From: Bacillus nitratireducens
GTDB lineage: Bacteria; Bacillota; Bacilli; Bacillales; Bacillaceae_G
Assembly: GCF_001884135.1 (NCBI RefSeq)
Contig: NZ_MAOC01000091.1
Coordinates: 372,001-436,000, forward strand
Direction: 5' to 3'
DNA: 64,000 nucleotides
This document shows, piece by piece, positions 18,535 to 27,800 of this stretch (its first letter is position 1; each line of letters begins with the position of its first letter). Position numbers and translations under genes: made by a program. A model generated the notes under the pieces. That model was not told the DNA's origin, made no database searches, and was given only the letters and a program-made list of their open reading frames with translations.

Positions 18535-21258
18535 TTAGTTTGACACTTTTGACTCTTCAATTTTCTCACGAAGAACCATTTGCAGGATACCACCGTGACG
18601 GTAGTAATCAATTTCAACTTCACTATCGAAACGAGCCACTACTTCGAATTGTTTTTCTTTGCCTTCTGCATCGATTGCAACTACTTTTACAAGATCGCGT
18701 GGTCTAACCGTTTTGTCAATTTGAATTTCAAATGACTCGTCACCAACAAGACCTAATGTTTCAGCGCTATCGCCATCTTTAAATTGTAATGGTAATACAC
18801 CCATTAATACTAAGTTACTGCGGTGAATACGCTCGAAGCTTTCTGCGATTACTGCTTTAATACCTAATAAGTTTGTACCTTTTGCAGCCCAGTCACGAGA
18901 ACTTCCCATACCGTAGTCTTTACCAGCAACAACTAGAAGGCCTGTGCCATCTTCTTTATATTTCATAGCAGCATCATAGATAGATGTTACTTCACCAGTT
19001 GGCCAATATGTTGTATATCCGCCTTCTGTTCCTGGTGCGATTTGGTTTTTAATACGAATGTTTGCGAATGTACCACGCATCATAACTTCATGGTTACCAC
19101 GACGAGAACCGTAAGAGTTAAAGTCAACTGGTTGTACGCCGTTTTCTAATAAGTAGCGTCCTGCTGGTGTATGCTTACCGATTGAACCTGCTGGTGAGAT
19201 GTGGTCTGTCGTTACAGAGTCACCAAATTTACCAACTATGCGTAAACCTGATAATGTTTCAACTTCACCTGGCTCTTTAGATAAACCTTCAAAGAATGGT
19301 GGGTTTTGAATGTATGTTGAGTCATTATCCCAAGTATATAAAGCTTCATTTGAAGTTTGGATTTCATTCCAACGCTCATTGCTGTTAAATACTTGCGCAT
19401 ATTCTTTCTTGAACAGTTCAGATGTAACAACATTTTGAACTACGTCTTCAATTTCTTTAGCTGATGGCCAAATATCGTTGAAGTAAACAGCATTGCCATT
19501 TGCATCTTTACCGATTTCATCATTTTTCAGGTCAATATCAACAGTACCTGCAAGTGCATATGCCACAACAAGCGGTGGTGATGCTAAGTAGTTCGCTTTT
19601 ACAAGCGGGTGAATACGACCTTCAAAGTTACGGTTACCAGATAAAACAGATGTTACTAATAAATCGTTTGCTGCGATCGCTTCTTCTAATTCATCTGCTA
19701 ATGGACCAGAATTACCGATACAAGTCGTACAGCCGTAACCAACTGTTTGGAAACCTAATTGATCTAAATATGTTGTTAACCCAGACTTATCTAAGTACTC
19801 TGTAACAACTTTAGATCCTGGTGCTAATGATGTTTTTACGTAATCAGGTACTTCAAGTCCTTTTTCAATTGCTTTCTTCGCAACTAGACCTGCCCCAATT
19901 AATACGTATGGGTTTGATGTATTTGTACAGCTTGTAATTGCAGCGATTGCAATTGCACCTGTCTTCATCGTTACTTCTTTATCTTTTAATGTAACCTTCA
20001 CTTCTTTATCGAACTCTTGCTCATTAAATCCAAGTCCTTGTGTTCCAACTGGTGCTACAACAGCTTTGTGGAACGCATCTTTCATATCTGAAAGTGGAAC
20101 TAAATCTTGTGGGCGTTTCGGTCCAGAAAGGTTAGATTCGATTGTATTTAAATCAATTTCAACAAGATCAGTGTAAATTGGATCTTTACTGCCTGCTGTA
20201 TAGAATAAACCGTTCGCTTTACAGTATTCTTCAACAACGCGAATTTGCTCTTCATCTCTACCTGTTAAACGTAAGTATTCTAATGAAATGTCGTCGATTG
20301 GGAAGAATCCACAAGTTGCGCCGTATTCTGGTGCCATATTTGAAATTGTTGCACGGTCAGCTAATGGCATGCTCTGTAGTCCATTACCGAAGAACTCAAC
20401 GAATTTACCAACTACACCTTTTTGACGTAACACTTGCGTTACTTTTAATGCAACGTCTGTTGCTGTAGTACCACTTGGAAGTGTACCAGTTAATTTCACA
20501 CCGATTACTTCAGGTACTGGGAAGTATGAAGGCTGTCCAAGCATTCCTGCCTCTGCTTCAATACCACCAACGCCCCATCCAAGAACACCGATACCGTTAA
20601 TCATTGTTGTATGCGAGTCTGTTCCAACTAATGAATCCGGGTATGCAACTAAGTCACCTTCAGCATTTTTCACAGCGTGAACAACTGGTGCTAAATACTC
20701 AAGGTTTACTTGGTGTACGATACCTGTTGCTGGCGGAACTGCACGATAGTTATCAAATGATTTTTGTGCCCAGCTTAAAAATTTATAACGTTCTTCATTA
20801 CGTTTAAACTCTAAATCCATGTTGAATGCAAGCGAGTCTGCCGTACCCGCTCTATCAACCTGTACAGAGTGGTCAATTACAAGGTCTACAGTAATTTCAG
20901 GATTAATTTTGTCAGGATCCCCACCCATGTCTGCCATTGCTTTACGAAGCGAAGCCAAATCTACAACAGCTGGAACACCTGTGAAGTCTTGTAAAATTAC
21001 ACGAGATGGTTTAAATGGAACATCGATATCTTGAACATCTTTCGTTCCCCATTTCGCTAAATTTGTAACATGTTCTTCCGTAATTACGCGTCCATCTACT
21101 TGACGAAGTACAGATTCAAGTAAAACTTTCACGGAATATGGTAATTGAGATACGTTGCCAACCCCTGCGTTTTCAAGCGCTTTCAATGCATAATAATGAT
21201 ACGTCTTTCCATCTAGTTCAAAAGTTGCACGTGATTGAAATGGATTATGTTTGACCAT
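18535..21258 (-). CDS. acnA: Aconitate hydratase
   Basis: 907 aa, the full length of AcnA/CitB. It isomerises citrate to isocitrate in the TCA cycle and, without its cluster, acts as an iron-responsive RNA-binding protein in B. subtilis. The [4Fe-4S] ligands are in SCTNTSNP and [25 protein letters not shown] precedes the ATG. The minus-strand promoter is TTGAAA (21317-21322) -N17- TATTCA (21294-21299). Upstream is an AT-rich palindrome that may be an operator. sspO and sspP follow in the same neighbourhood as in B. subtilis. Confidence 0.97.
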   Translation of the reverse strand: MVKHNPFQSRATFELDGKTYHYYALKALENAGVGNVSQLPYSVKVLLESVLRQVDGRVITEEHVTNLAKWGTKDVQDIDVPFKPSRVILQDFTGVPAVVDLASLRKAMADMGGDPDKINPEITVDLVIDHSVQVDRAGTADSLAFNMDLEFKRNEERYKFLSWAQKSFDNYRAVPPATGIVHQVNLEYLAPVVHAVKNAEGDLVAYPDSLVGTDSHTTMINGIGVLGWGVGGIEAEAGMLGQPSYFPVPEVIGVKLTGTLPSGTTATDVALKVTQVLRQKGVVGKFVEFFGNGLQSMPLADRATISNMAPEYGATCGFFPIDDISLEYLRLTGRDEEQIRVVEEYCKANGLFYTAGSKDPIYTDLVEIDLNTIESNLSGPKRPQDLVPLSDMKDAFHKAVVAPVGTQGLGFNEQEFDKEVKVTLKDKEVTMKTGAIAIAAITSCTNTSNPYVLIGAGLVAKKAIEKGLEVPDYVKTSLAPGSKVVTEYLDKSGLTTYLDQLGFQTVGYGCTTCIGNSGPLADELEEAIAANDLLVTSVLSGNRNFEGRIHPLVKANYLASPPLVVAYALAGTVDIDLKNDEIGKDANGNAVYFNDIWPSAKEIEDVVQNVVTSELFKKEYAQVFNSNERWNEIQTSNEALYTWDNDSTYIQNPPFFEGLSKEPGEVETLSGLRIVGKFGDSVTTDHISPAGSIGKHTPAGRYLLENGVQPVDFNSYGSRRGNHEVMMRGTFANIRIKNQIAPGTEGGYTTYWPTGEVTSIYDAAMKYKEDGTGLLVVAGKDYGMGSSRDWAAKGTNLLGIKAVIAESFERIHRSNLVLMGVLPLQFKDGDSAETLGLVGDESFEIQIDKTVRPRDLVKVVAIDAEGKEKQFEVVARFDSEVEIDYYRHGGILQMVLREKIEESKVSN

Positions 21259-21293
21259 TATGTTTCCCCCCTGTTAAACGTGACTAAGTTGTC

Positions 21294-21322
21294 TGAATAT
21301 AAAATGTAGACAAACTTTTCAA
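21294..21322 (-). promoter_or_regulatory. Sigma-A-type promoter of acnA
   Basis: On the minus strand: -35 TTGAAA, 17-nt spacer, -10 TATTCA, about 35 bp from the start codon. Confidence 0.55.
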
Positions 21323-21369
21323 TACCTTACGATAATATCTTATTACAACTTTCTAAATAAGTAAATAAT

Positions 21370-21402
21370 AAGAAACTTATGGATTACCATAAGTTTTCTT
21401 TA
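21370..21402. promoter_or_regulatory. Palindrome between acnA and sspO
   Basis: Arms AAACTTATGG and CCATAAGTTT with loop ATTA, flanked by AT-rich sequence containing ATAA/TTAT motifs. It is either an acnA operator (CcpC-type sites are ATAA/TTAT dyads) or a weak terminator. Confidence 0.4.
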
Positions 21403-21414
21403 TCTTTCTAAATT

Positions 21415-21445
21415 TGAATAGTGTCCATGCTCTTTATGAATACTA
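21415..21445 (+). promoter_or_regulatory. Sigma-G-type promoter of sspO
   Basis: TGAATA (21415-21420), 18-nt spacer, AATACTA (21439-21445). The -35 is a perfect sigma-G match and the -10 matches 6 of 7 against CATACTA. Confidence 0.7.
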
Positions 21446-21547
21446 TTACCATAAAGTAAAGCGCTCTTTCAGCGTTTTACTTTACGTTCATATATGCTAT
21501 GAACAACTCATGGTTCGTCTATAAAAAAACATTATAGAGGTGAAAAA

Positions 21548-21697
21548 ATGGGTAAGAGAAAAGCCAATCATACTATTTCAGGAATGAATGCTGCATCCGC
21601 ACAAGGACAAGGAGCTGGTTATAACGAAGAGTTCGCAAATGAACCTTTAACACCAGCAGAACGACAAAACAATAAGAAAAGAAAAAAGAATCAGTAA
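21548..21697 (+). CDS. sspO: Small acid-soluble spore protein O
   Basis: 49 aa, [20 protein letters not shown] followed by an acidic middle and a KKRKKNQ tail. This matches SspO (CotK), a minor SASP of the spore core. AGAGGTGAAAAA precedes the ATG and a sigma-G-type promoter lies about 100 bp upstream. It neighbours acnA as in B. subtilis. Confidence 0.92.
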   Translation: MGKRKANHTISGMNAASAQGQGAGYNEEFANEPLTPAERQNNKKRKKNQ

Positions 21698-21700
21698 CGA

Positions 21701-21735
21701 AAAATCCCAAAAGGTATACCTTTTGGGATTTTTTC
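21701..21735. terminator. Bidirectional terminator sspO / deacetylase
   Basis: Stem AAATCCCAAAAGG / CCTTTTGGGATTT with loop TATA between convergent genes. Confidence 0.9.
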
Positions 21736-22460
21736 TAATGTTTATAACGTAACAACTCCGAAACTGTTACAAATCGATAACCCTGCTTTTTCAGCTCAGG
21801 TAAAATTTTTGCTAACGCCGCCACTGTTTGACTACGATCACTTCCCCCATCGTGTAACAGTACAATATCTCCACTTTTAGCATTTTTCACAACATGATTT
21901 ACAATGGATTCAGTACCTGGATTCGCCCAATCACGAGGGTCTTGATGCCATGACCATAGAACAATTTGATACCCAGCTTTTTTTGCCGTAGTAAATACAG
22001 CATCGTTAATATATCCACCTGGTGGACGGAACAATAACGGTTCTTTCGCCCATCTTTCAAAATATTTCTTTCCATTTAAAATATCATTTTCTAATTTTTC
22101 ATCTGATGAATTACTCGCATACAAATGATTCATCGTATGATTTCCAATTTCATGTCCTTCTTTCAACACTTGTTTTACTAAATATGGATTACGCTGCACT
22201 CGAAATCCAATCATAAAAAAAGTTGCTTCCGCCTTATATTGATGTAATAAATCTAGAATTTGCGGCGTGTATGTTGGATCTGGACCATCATCAAATGTGA
22301 TTGCAATAACCTTTTCATTATTTGGCACTTCCCACGTTACATAGCCAGTTGGCTCTAACTCTTTTCGTAACAACATTTTAGCTTCCACTTTATCCACTTG
22401 AAATATATGTACTGCACAAATTAAAGAAAAAATTAGTAGTATAATTTTTTGTTTCTTCAT
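21735..22460 (-). CDS. Exported polysaccharide (peptidoglycan) deacetylase
   Basis: 241 aa. A signal peptide (about 1-27) precedes a NodB domain with the catalytic/metal set TFDDGPD (D57, D58), HTMNH (H108, H112) and RPPGG; the late LHDGG supplies the last His. These enzymes remove N-acetyl groups from peptidoglycan or chitin oligomers. From position next to aconitase and sspO it may correspond to the B. cereus deacetylase known as BC3618, but I could not check. The gene converges on sspO. Confidence 0.88.
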   Translation of the reverse strand: MKKQKIILLIFSLICAVHIFQVDKVEAKMLLRKELEPTGYVTWEVPNNEKVIAITFDDGPDPTYTPQILDLLHQYKAEATFFMIGFRVQRNPYLVKQVLKEGHEIGNHTMNHLYASNSSDEKLENDILNGKKYFERWAKEPLLFRPPGGYINDAVFTTAKKAGYQIVLWSWHQDPRDWANPGTESIVNHVVKNAKSGDIVLLHDGGSDRSQTVAALAKILPELKKQGYRFVTVSELLRYKH

Positions 22461-22476
22461 ATTAGCTCTAAAAGTT

Positions 22477-22506
22477 TTGAGGTTGTTGAATTCACAACAA
22501 CCTCAT
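22477..22506. terminator. Hairpin after the 87-aa gene
   Basis: Arms GAGGTTGTTG / CAACAACCTC with loop AATTCA. The T-run is poor on both strands, so termination is weakly supported. Confidence 0.5.
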
Positions 22507-22770
22507 TTACTTTTCTAATTGATCTACATTTCGCATAATATTTTGGAGATTATTTTCGTATTGCTCAAGTTGTGGACGTTGTGTTTCCGAAGCTACTTCT
22601 AGCGCATTTTGAATCTGTTCATACGCTTCCTGGACCTCCTGGCGTAACTCTTTTAAATCATGACCGTAGTTTGGATCATTTTTCACAATGTTATTGAATA
22701 TATTTTCTGCTTGTGTAACTCCTTGCTGTGCAGCTTGAAAAGCTTGTTGTTTATCTTTATGATATGGCAT
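22507..22770 (-). CDS. Small helical hypothetical protein
   Basis: 87 aa, almost wholly predicted helix and charged or Gln-rich, with heptad-like spacing (for example LKELRQEVQEAYEQIQNALE), so probably a coiled coil. AAAGGGGATCATATA precedes the ATG. No family recognised with confidence; remote resemblance to small Bacillus spore-period proteins such as YtzC is possible. It sits between the deacetylase and sspP. Confidence 0.75.
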   Translation of the reverse strand: MPYHKDKQQAFQAAQQGVTQAENIFNNIVKNDPNYGHDLKELRQEVQEAYEQIQNALEVASETQRPQLEQYENNLQNIMRNVDQLEK

Positions 22771-22835
22771 TATATGATCCCCTTTCTGTAATAGTTAGTC
22801 CCATTTATCTTTACCCTTTTTTCTAAAAACATTCT

Positions 22836-22865
22836 CGTATAAATTCGCAAACTTCTCTCATTCTA
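22836..22865 (+). promoter_or_regulatory. Possible sigma-G promoter of sspP
   Basis: CGTATA (22836-22841), 17-nt spacer, CATTCTA (22859-22865). The -10 matches 6 of 7 and the -35 is weaker. Confidence 0.4.
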
Positions 22866-22891
22866 AATAGGAAGAGGAGGTGTTATATACA

Positions 22892-23014
22892 ATGGGCAAA
22901 AACAATCGTGAATCGAAAGAAAAAAAAGGACAACCTGAACCATTAAGCGGATCTCATAAGGTAAAAAACCGTAATCATTCTCGTCAAAAAAATCATGCGC
23001 ATCATGATATGTAA
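22892..23014 (+). CDS. sspP: Small acid-soluble spore protein P
   Basis: 40 aa, with the SspP signature [17 protein letters not shown] and the C-terminal His-rich HAHHDM. GAAGAGGAGGTGTTATATACA precedes the ATG. It lies directly before the CotM-like gene, the arrangement known in B. subtilis. Too short for a default gene finder cut-off but unambiguous. Confidence 0.93.
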   Translation: MGKNNRESKEKKGQPEPLSGSHKVKNRNHSRQKNHAHHDM

Positions 23015-23078
23015 AACAAAACATTCACACTAGCTACCTTTGCCACATACAATGTTTATATTTTTCCATTTATTCTTC

Positions 23079-23105
23079 ACCCCTGGTTCATTCATGCATA
23101 ACATA
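23079..23105 (+). promoter_or_regulatory. Sigma-K-type promoter of the CotM-like gene
   Basis: AC (23079-23080), 16-nt spacer, CATAACATA (23097-23105), fitting CATANNNTA. About 34 bp before the start codon. Confidence 0.55.
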
Positions 23106-23138
23106 GTATGAATTGAGATTTTACGGAGGGTGTCTTAC

Positions 23139-23519
23139 ATGGGCAAGAAAAAGAAGGATTGTCTTTTTCATGTTGATGGTTTCGAAGAATGGATGGAACA
23201 ATTTTGTTCTGATTCTTGTAGTAATTTTAGTTTTCCAAATCAAATTCATATTGACCTTTGTGAAACAGAACAAGAATACATTTTGGAAACAGATGTACCA
23301 AATGTGACCGAACAAAATGTACTCATTAAAAAGATGGAGACAGGCCTAAACATATGCATACTTCATAAAAATACTTCTTTACAGCGGACCATTCCTTTAC
23401 CCGCTAATATTATTTATAAGAAGATGCTGGCCTGCTTAGAGAATGGATTTTTGGCCATTCATATTTCCAAAAACGAAGTTGCCGATAAGCATGAAAAGAA
23501 GGTTCTTTTTTCAAATTGA
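23139..23519 (+). CDS. CotM-like small heat-shock (Hsp20) spore coat protein
   Basis: 126 aa. The N-terminus is Cys-containing (C9, and CSDSCS near 28-33) and precedes a diverged alpha-crystallin domain: IDLCETEQEYILETDVPNV matches the Hsp20 start, RTIPLPANI the middle strand and LENGFLAIHISK the end strand. The I-x-I tail of chaperones is not seen. GGAGGGTGTCTTAC precedes the ATG. Its place next to sspP matches cotM in B. subtilis, and the sigma-K-type promoter supports outer coat expression. Divergence leaves the name tentative. Confidence 0.75.
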   Translation: MGKKKKDCLFHVDGFEEWMEQFCSDSCSNFSFPNQIHIDLCETEQEYILETDVPNVTEQNVLIKKMETGLNICILHKNTSLQRTIPLPANIIYKKMLACLENGFLAIHISKNEVADKHEKKVLFSN

Positions 23520-23531
23520 GAGTTAATATAA

Positions 23532-23574
23532 ATACAAAAATAAGCCCCAGTAACTTGCTGGGGCTTATTTTATT
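23532..23574. terminator. Bidirectional terminator
   Basis: Stem AAATAAGCCCCAG / CTGGGGCTTATTT with a short loop between the convergent CotM-like and MFS genes. Confidence 0.9.
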
Positions 23575-24808
23575 TCGCATGCATTTCTATATTAGAATTT
23601 CTATCATATCTTTTTTTCAATAAGCCTTTTGTAACTAAAAGTACAGGAAATGCTACAGTTGAAAATATAGCTAGCGCTAAAAATACTACAAATCCATTTT
23701 GATACCCGTAATAATCGAGAAGTACTCCCCCAAACCAAGGACCAATTACTCCTCCAATTCCTGAAAAGCCCATCGCTCCGAAGTATGTTCCTTTCAGATT
23801 GGAATCAGCGATCTCATCAATAAATACATCTGTCATTGAGAACATTAAAACTTCTCCAAATGTAAAAATAATTGTACAAATAGCTGCCCCTAACATGGAT
23901 TCTACTAGTCCAAATCCAAACAATCCCCCGCTCACAAATAACGTTCCAACCATAATAGACGCTAATGGCGTATACTTTTTACACATTTGAATAACAGGGT
24001 ATTGAATAACTACTACCGTAATTGCATTTAAAGCTAGCATATATGAGAACAACTTTACTCCATCCTGAAATATATGTGCATTTGCAAAGTATTGAGATAC
24101 TGTCGTCGTTAAATGCGAAAAGCCACAATTACTCAAAATAATACCGACTAAAGCAACTAAAAATACTACATCCTTTCGCAAAATACGAATTGCATTTAAC
24201 ATTGTAACAGGCTTTTCTTTATTTATTTTCTTTCGTTCCAGTGGATACTTCTTAAATTGGAACGCCAATATAGCTGTATATAAAATGTATACTCCAGCTG
24301 CTACTAAAAAAGGAATTGTTGATTTTGCGCTTCCAATCTGTAATCCGACAAGTGGACCAATCGCCACCCCAACATTTATTGCACCATAACGCAAATTATA
24401 TACGAGTAAACGATACTCTGGTTTCGTTAAATCTGATAATAAGGCTCTTGAAGTCGGTTCAAAAAAGGCCCTACATAATCCATTCAAAGCATTTAATATA
24501 AAGAAACTTAAAACATGATCTGCAACTGAAAAACCTATAAATACAAACACCCAAACGATCATGGACCATATTATAATCATCTTTCGGCCGAATCGATCCG
24601 ATAAATTCCCTCCGATAAAACTAGCAAAAACTCCAACAAGTGCACTCATTCCGATAATAGCACCCGTCATTCCAGCTGATACCCCTTTAACAGTCGTTAA
24701 ATAAATTGCTAAAAAAGGAATACTCATTGAAGTGGCGAACCTCGCAAATAAAGTCCCTATTATAATTGTCATTCCAAGCGGATGAATCTGTTGTAACTTC
24801 CCCTTCAT
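23570..24808 (-). CDS. Major facilitator superfamily transporter
   Basis: 412 aa, 12 predicted membrane helices, with the MFS loop 2-3 motif GGNLSDRFGRK. It is of the drug:H+ antiporter-1 type, but the substrate is unknown. I start at MKGKLQQIHPLG because the longer frame runs into the terminator of the gene upstream. It is followed closely by the bidirectional terminator shared with the CotM-like gene. Confidence 0.88.
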   Translation of the reverse strand: MKGKLQQIHPLGMTIIIGTLFARFATSMSIPFLAIYLTTVKGVSAGMTGAIIGMSALVGVFASFIGGNLSDRFGRKMIIIWSMIVWVFVFIGFSVADHVLSFFILNALNGLCRAFFEPTSRALLSDLTKPEYRLLVYNLRYGAINVGVAIGPLVGLQIGSAKSTIPFLVAAGVYILYTAILAFQFKKYPLERKKINKEKPVTMLNAIRILRKDVVFLVALVGIILSNCGFSHLTTTVSQYFANAHIFQDGVKLFSYMLALNAITVVVIQYPVIQMCKKYTPLASIMVGTLFVSGGLFGFGLVESMLGAAICTIIFTFGEVLMFSMTDVFIDEIADSNLKGTYFGAMGFSGIGGVIGPWFGGVLLDYYGYQNGFVVFLALAIFSTVAFPVLLVTKGLLKKRYDRNSNIEMHAK

Positions 24809-24835
24809 CTCTAACCTACTCTCCCTTTTCCTACA

Positions 24836-24870
24836 AAAAAAAGAAAGCAAAGGATCTGCTTTCTTTTCCC
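24836..24870 (-). terminator. Terminator of the 135-aa gene
   Basis: Stem AGAAAGCA / TGCTTTCT followed by seven or more T on the minus strand. Confidence 0.85.
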
Positions 24871-24873
24871 TTT

Positions 24874-25281
24874 TTATACTTGAGATGTTTGTACCCGAGC
24901 TGTTCTCGTTATGTCCATATCAATTCCATATGTAAACTGTAATTCCTTACAAACATCTTTAATTAAAATCGCGACATTATACGTTTCATTAAATTGTAAA
25001 ACTATGCTTTCTACTTCTTCGTATGTATACTTATATTCTCCTGTAATGACACTTTTTAAATCAAAGCATTCATTAATACAAAGTTGTACAAGTAGTTGGT
25101 CATATTTTTCTAGTACATCTTCTTTCTTCCAAAGTAACTCCTTTACATATAACCGATCAAATTTCACACTTTCTCGGTTACAGTCCGTTAAAATCCGGGT
25201 CATTTCATTTAGTTCTCGATATAATTCAGAAATATTTCTGCTTAAACTAAGCAGTTTATCTACGCCGTTTTCATATGACAT
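24874..25281 (-). CDS. Hypothetical helical protein, 135 aa
   Basis: Cytoplasmic, mainly charged helix with two Cys (CINEC). The C-terminal part YGIDMDITRTARV is less charged. GGGGGTGGAATAAAT precedes the ATG. It has its own terminator and lies divergent to the alaX-like gene. No family recognised and no functional clue. Confidence 0.75.
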   Translation of the reverse strand: MSYENGVDKLLSLSRNISELYRELNEMTRILTDCNRESVKFDRLYVKELLWKKEDVLEKYDQLLVQLCINECFDLKSVITGEYKYTYEEVESIVLQFNETYNVAILIKDVCKELQFTYGIDMDITRTARVQTSQV

Positions 25282-25415
25282 ATTTATTCCACCCCCGCAT
25301 TTTCTTCTTATTATAGCAAGAAAATTCTAAAAATAGTTTCTTTCTTCTGAAATATTAGGAAACTAATTTCAATTGCTTTACAATGAAACTAGCTAACACG
25401 AAAGGGGAAAGAAAA

Positions 25416-26618
25416 TTGGAGCAAAAATTATATTACATCGACGCTTATAAGAAAGACTTTACTACTAAAGTTATAAAGCAAGATTATAATGCAGAAGGAA
25501 ACTTATATGTTGTCTTAAATGAAACTGCATTTTATCCAACAGGCGGCGGACAACCACACGACACTGGAACTTTAAATGGTATTCCGGTAAGTAACGTTGA
25601 AGAAGTAGATGGAGAAATTCGACATTTCATAGTAGAACAATTACATACAGAAGAAGTAGAGGGTAAAATAGATTGGGAGCGCCGTTTTGATCATATGCAG
25701 CAACATACAGCTCAGCACATTTTATCTGCTGCTTTTTGGGATCATTTTAACATACCAACTATTGGGTTCCACCTCGGAAAAGAAACGATAACAATTGATT
25801 TAGAAACGGAAAATTTGCATGCAGAAACAATTGAAAAGGCAGTGCAAATTGCCAACAAAATTGTTTTTGAAAACCATCCGATCCGTATAGAGTGGATGAA
25901 CTTAGAAGAAGCGAAAACATTACCTCTTCGCAAAGAACCGACTATGACAGAAAATATACGCGTTGTTATAATCGAAAACTTTGATTATAACGGCTGTGGC
26001 GGAACACATCCGAAACATACAGGTGAAGTAGGGCCTATTCAAGTACTAGGATGGGAGCGCAATAAAGGTGGTATACGCTTAACGTTTATCGCTGGCTGGC
26101 GCACACTAAAATTAATGGGACAACAACAACAAATTATGAAAGATGTTTCTAAACAATTAAACAGTAGCGAAGCTGATATTCCAGCAAAAGTATCCCAACT
26201 TCTTACATCCCAAAAAGAAAACGAAAAAGCACTGCAAACAATGAATGAAAAATTATTATTTGCAGAGGCAAATGAACTGCTGCAACAGCCCGCAAAAATA
26301 CACGGTGGAATACTTATTTCTAAAGTATTTACAAATCGTTCTATGCAAGAAATCGCAAAACTTTCTGCTATTATTACAGAACAACAAGAACATGCAATTA
26401 CATATTTCGTCATTGAAAATGATGACAAACTACAATGCATCCTCGCTTGTGGAAAAACAGTCACACTCGATATGAACACACTTTTAAAAGATGCCCTTCC
26501 TGCAATTGAAGGAAAAGGTGGCGGAAATAAAAAGAGTGCTCGCGGCGGCGGAAAAGCGGTTATGACTGGGGACGAGTTTTTAAATCAACTTGTTTCTTCT
26601 TTACAGTCAGCGGTGTAA
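25416..26618 (+). CDS. AlaX-type alanyl-tRNA editing hydrolase with DHHA1 domain
   Basis: 400 aa, a stand-alone relative of the AlaRS editing half. The N-terminal beta-barrel-like part contains TAFYPTGGGQPHDTG. The tRNA_SAD core supplies the zinc ligands in HMQQHTAQH and CGGTHPKH. The C-terminal DHHA1 domain ends with a glycine-rich GGGNKKSARGGGK. It deacylates Ser- or Gly-tRNA(Ala) in trans. The start is TTG 25416, 8 nt after AAAGGGG; an ATG 11 codons upstream has no ribosome binding site. A hairpin follows the stop. Confidence 0.9.
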   Translation: MEQKLYYIDAYKKDFTTKVIKQDYNAEGNLYVVLNETAFYPTGGGQPHDTGTLNGIPVSNVEEVDGEIRHFIVEQLHTEEVEGKIDWERRFDHMQQHTAQHILSAAFWDHFNIPTIGFHLGKETITIDLETENLHAETIEKAVQIANKIVFENHPIRIEWMNLEEAKTLPLRKEPTMTENIRVVIIENFDYNGCGGTHPKHTGEVGPIQVLGWERNKGGIRLTFIAGWRTLKLMGQQQQIMKDVSKQLNSSEADIPAKVSQLLTSQKENEKALQTMNEKLLFAEANELLQQPAKIHGGILISKVFTNRSMQEIAKLSAIITEQQEHAITYFVIENDDKLQCILACGKTVTLDMNTLLKDALPAIEGKGGGNKKSARGGGKAVMTGDEFLNQLVSSLQSAV

Positions 26619-26628
26619 AATATTTTTG

Positions 26629-26657
26629 CGAAGGATAGCTAATAGCTATCCTTCATC
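26629..26657. terminator. Hairpin between convergent alaX-like and Nudix genes
   Basis: Stem AAGGATAGCT / AGCTATCCTT with loop AAT. The flanking T-runs are short. Confidence 0.6.
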
Positions 26658-26662
26658 TCTAT

Positions 26663-27106
26663 TTACAGGCCTATATTTTGTTTCACCCCTTGATAACTCC
26701 CTGCATTTGCAAAACCGTCACTTATAAGAGCTATAAAAGTTTGCGAAAAACCATACTGACTTAAATCTTTAATCGGCACCATTTGCACATCTTGAATTGG
26801 ATTATGATCAAACTCATTAGAAGGTAGCGTAATTTCACCTTCAATCCTTTCAAGCAAAAACGTAATATGCAATAAAGATGGGCTAGCATCCGGTTTATCA
26901 CAAACATAGAGTAGCTTCTTAATTTTAACTTCTAACCCTGTTTCTTCTCTCATTTCTCGAATCATCGCTTCTTCTAACGTTTCACCATTCTCTACCCTTC
27001 CTCCGGGTAAAGACCAATTCCGATTAGCCACTTTTTGCTGTACTAGCAATACTTTTTCATCTTCAATTAAAATTCCAGTAACACGAACTTGCATTACATT
27101 TTCCAT
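26663..27106 (-). CDS. Nudix hydrolase
   Basis: 147 aa with the Nudix box GGRVENGETLEEAMIREMREETGLEV in full register (GX5EX7REUXEEXGU), which I give here only by key residues: the Glu set of REMREETG binds magnesium. It hydrolyses a nucleoside-diphosphate derivative; the substrate is not predictable. The start MENVMQVRV follows GAGGAGATTACAT. It is divergent from the SAP-domain gene and convergent with the alaX-like gene. Confidence 0.9.
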   Translation of the reverse strand: MENVMQVRVTGILIEDEKVLLVQQKVANRNWSLPGGRVENGETLEEAMIREMREETGLEVKIKKLLYVCDKPDASPSLLHITFLLERIEGEITLPSNEFDHNPIQDVQMVPIKDLSQYGFSQTFIALISDGFANAGSYQGVKQNIGL

Positions 27107-27210
27107 ATGTAATCTCCTCTTCCCATTATATTTACAAATTAATTCTTCCACTAAAAGAACGTACGTTTTATAATTAAAGAAAATTATGGAAGAAAGTAGT
27201 TGTTACATTC

Positions 27211-27792
27211 ATGCGTCCACCTTTAACAAAGTCTATATCACTTGAAGATTTCCAAAACTATTATTGGTTAAAAGCAGAACTCCAAACATTTTGTCGTGAG
27301 CACGGTTTGCCAGCTAGTGGCTCTAAGATTGAAATAACCGAGCGTATCTCACATTATTTAAATACTGGTAAAATATTAAAAAACAGCTCTGGTCAAAAGG
27401 TGTGTAAAGCTTCCCTCTCTTATAAAGACCTTTCTCTTCAAACAATTATTACTAACAATCACCGCTGTAGCGAAGATATTCGTGCCTTTTTCAAAGAAAA
27501 AATCGGAGCAAACTTCCGCTTTACAATAGCTCTTCAAAAGTTTTTTAAAGAGAATGTCGGAAAAACATATGAAGACGCGATAACGTTTTGGTATGAAGAA
27601 AACGAACGTAAAAAAGACCCATCCTATAAAACAACTATCGGCACACAATTTGAATACAATAGTTTTACTCGTGCTTTTTTCGAAGACCCATACAACAAAG
27701 GAAAATCAAAAGCTGATGCTATCGCTGCCTGGAATGAAATAAAAGCAAAACCTGGTAGCAATGTTTATGTTCCTCAAAAAGTAGAAAACTAA
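27211..27792 (+). CDS. SAP-domain protein with DUF6434-like C-terminus
   Basis: 193 aa. Residues 10-55 fit a SAP helix-extended-helix DNA/RNA-binding domain (FCREHGLPASGSKIEITERI). The rest, with repeated FFKE/FFEDPYNKGKSKADAIAAWNEIK motifs, resembles the domain usually found behind SAP in small Bacillus proteins. The ribosome binding site is weak (GGAAGAAAG). Function unknown; nucleic-acid binding is likely from the SAP domain. Confidence 0.75.
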   Translation: MRPPLTKSISLEDFQNYYWLKAELQTFCREHGLPASGSKIEITERISHYLNTGKILKNSSGQKVCKASLSYKDLSLQTIITNNHRCSEDIRAFFKEKIGANFRFTIALQKFFKENVGKTYEDAITFWYEENERKKDPSYKTTIGTQFEYNSFTRAFFEDPYNKGKSKADAIAAWNEIKAKPGSNVYVPQKVEN

Positions 27793-27800
27793 TTATCTTG

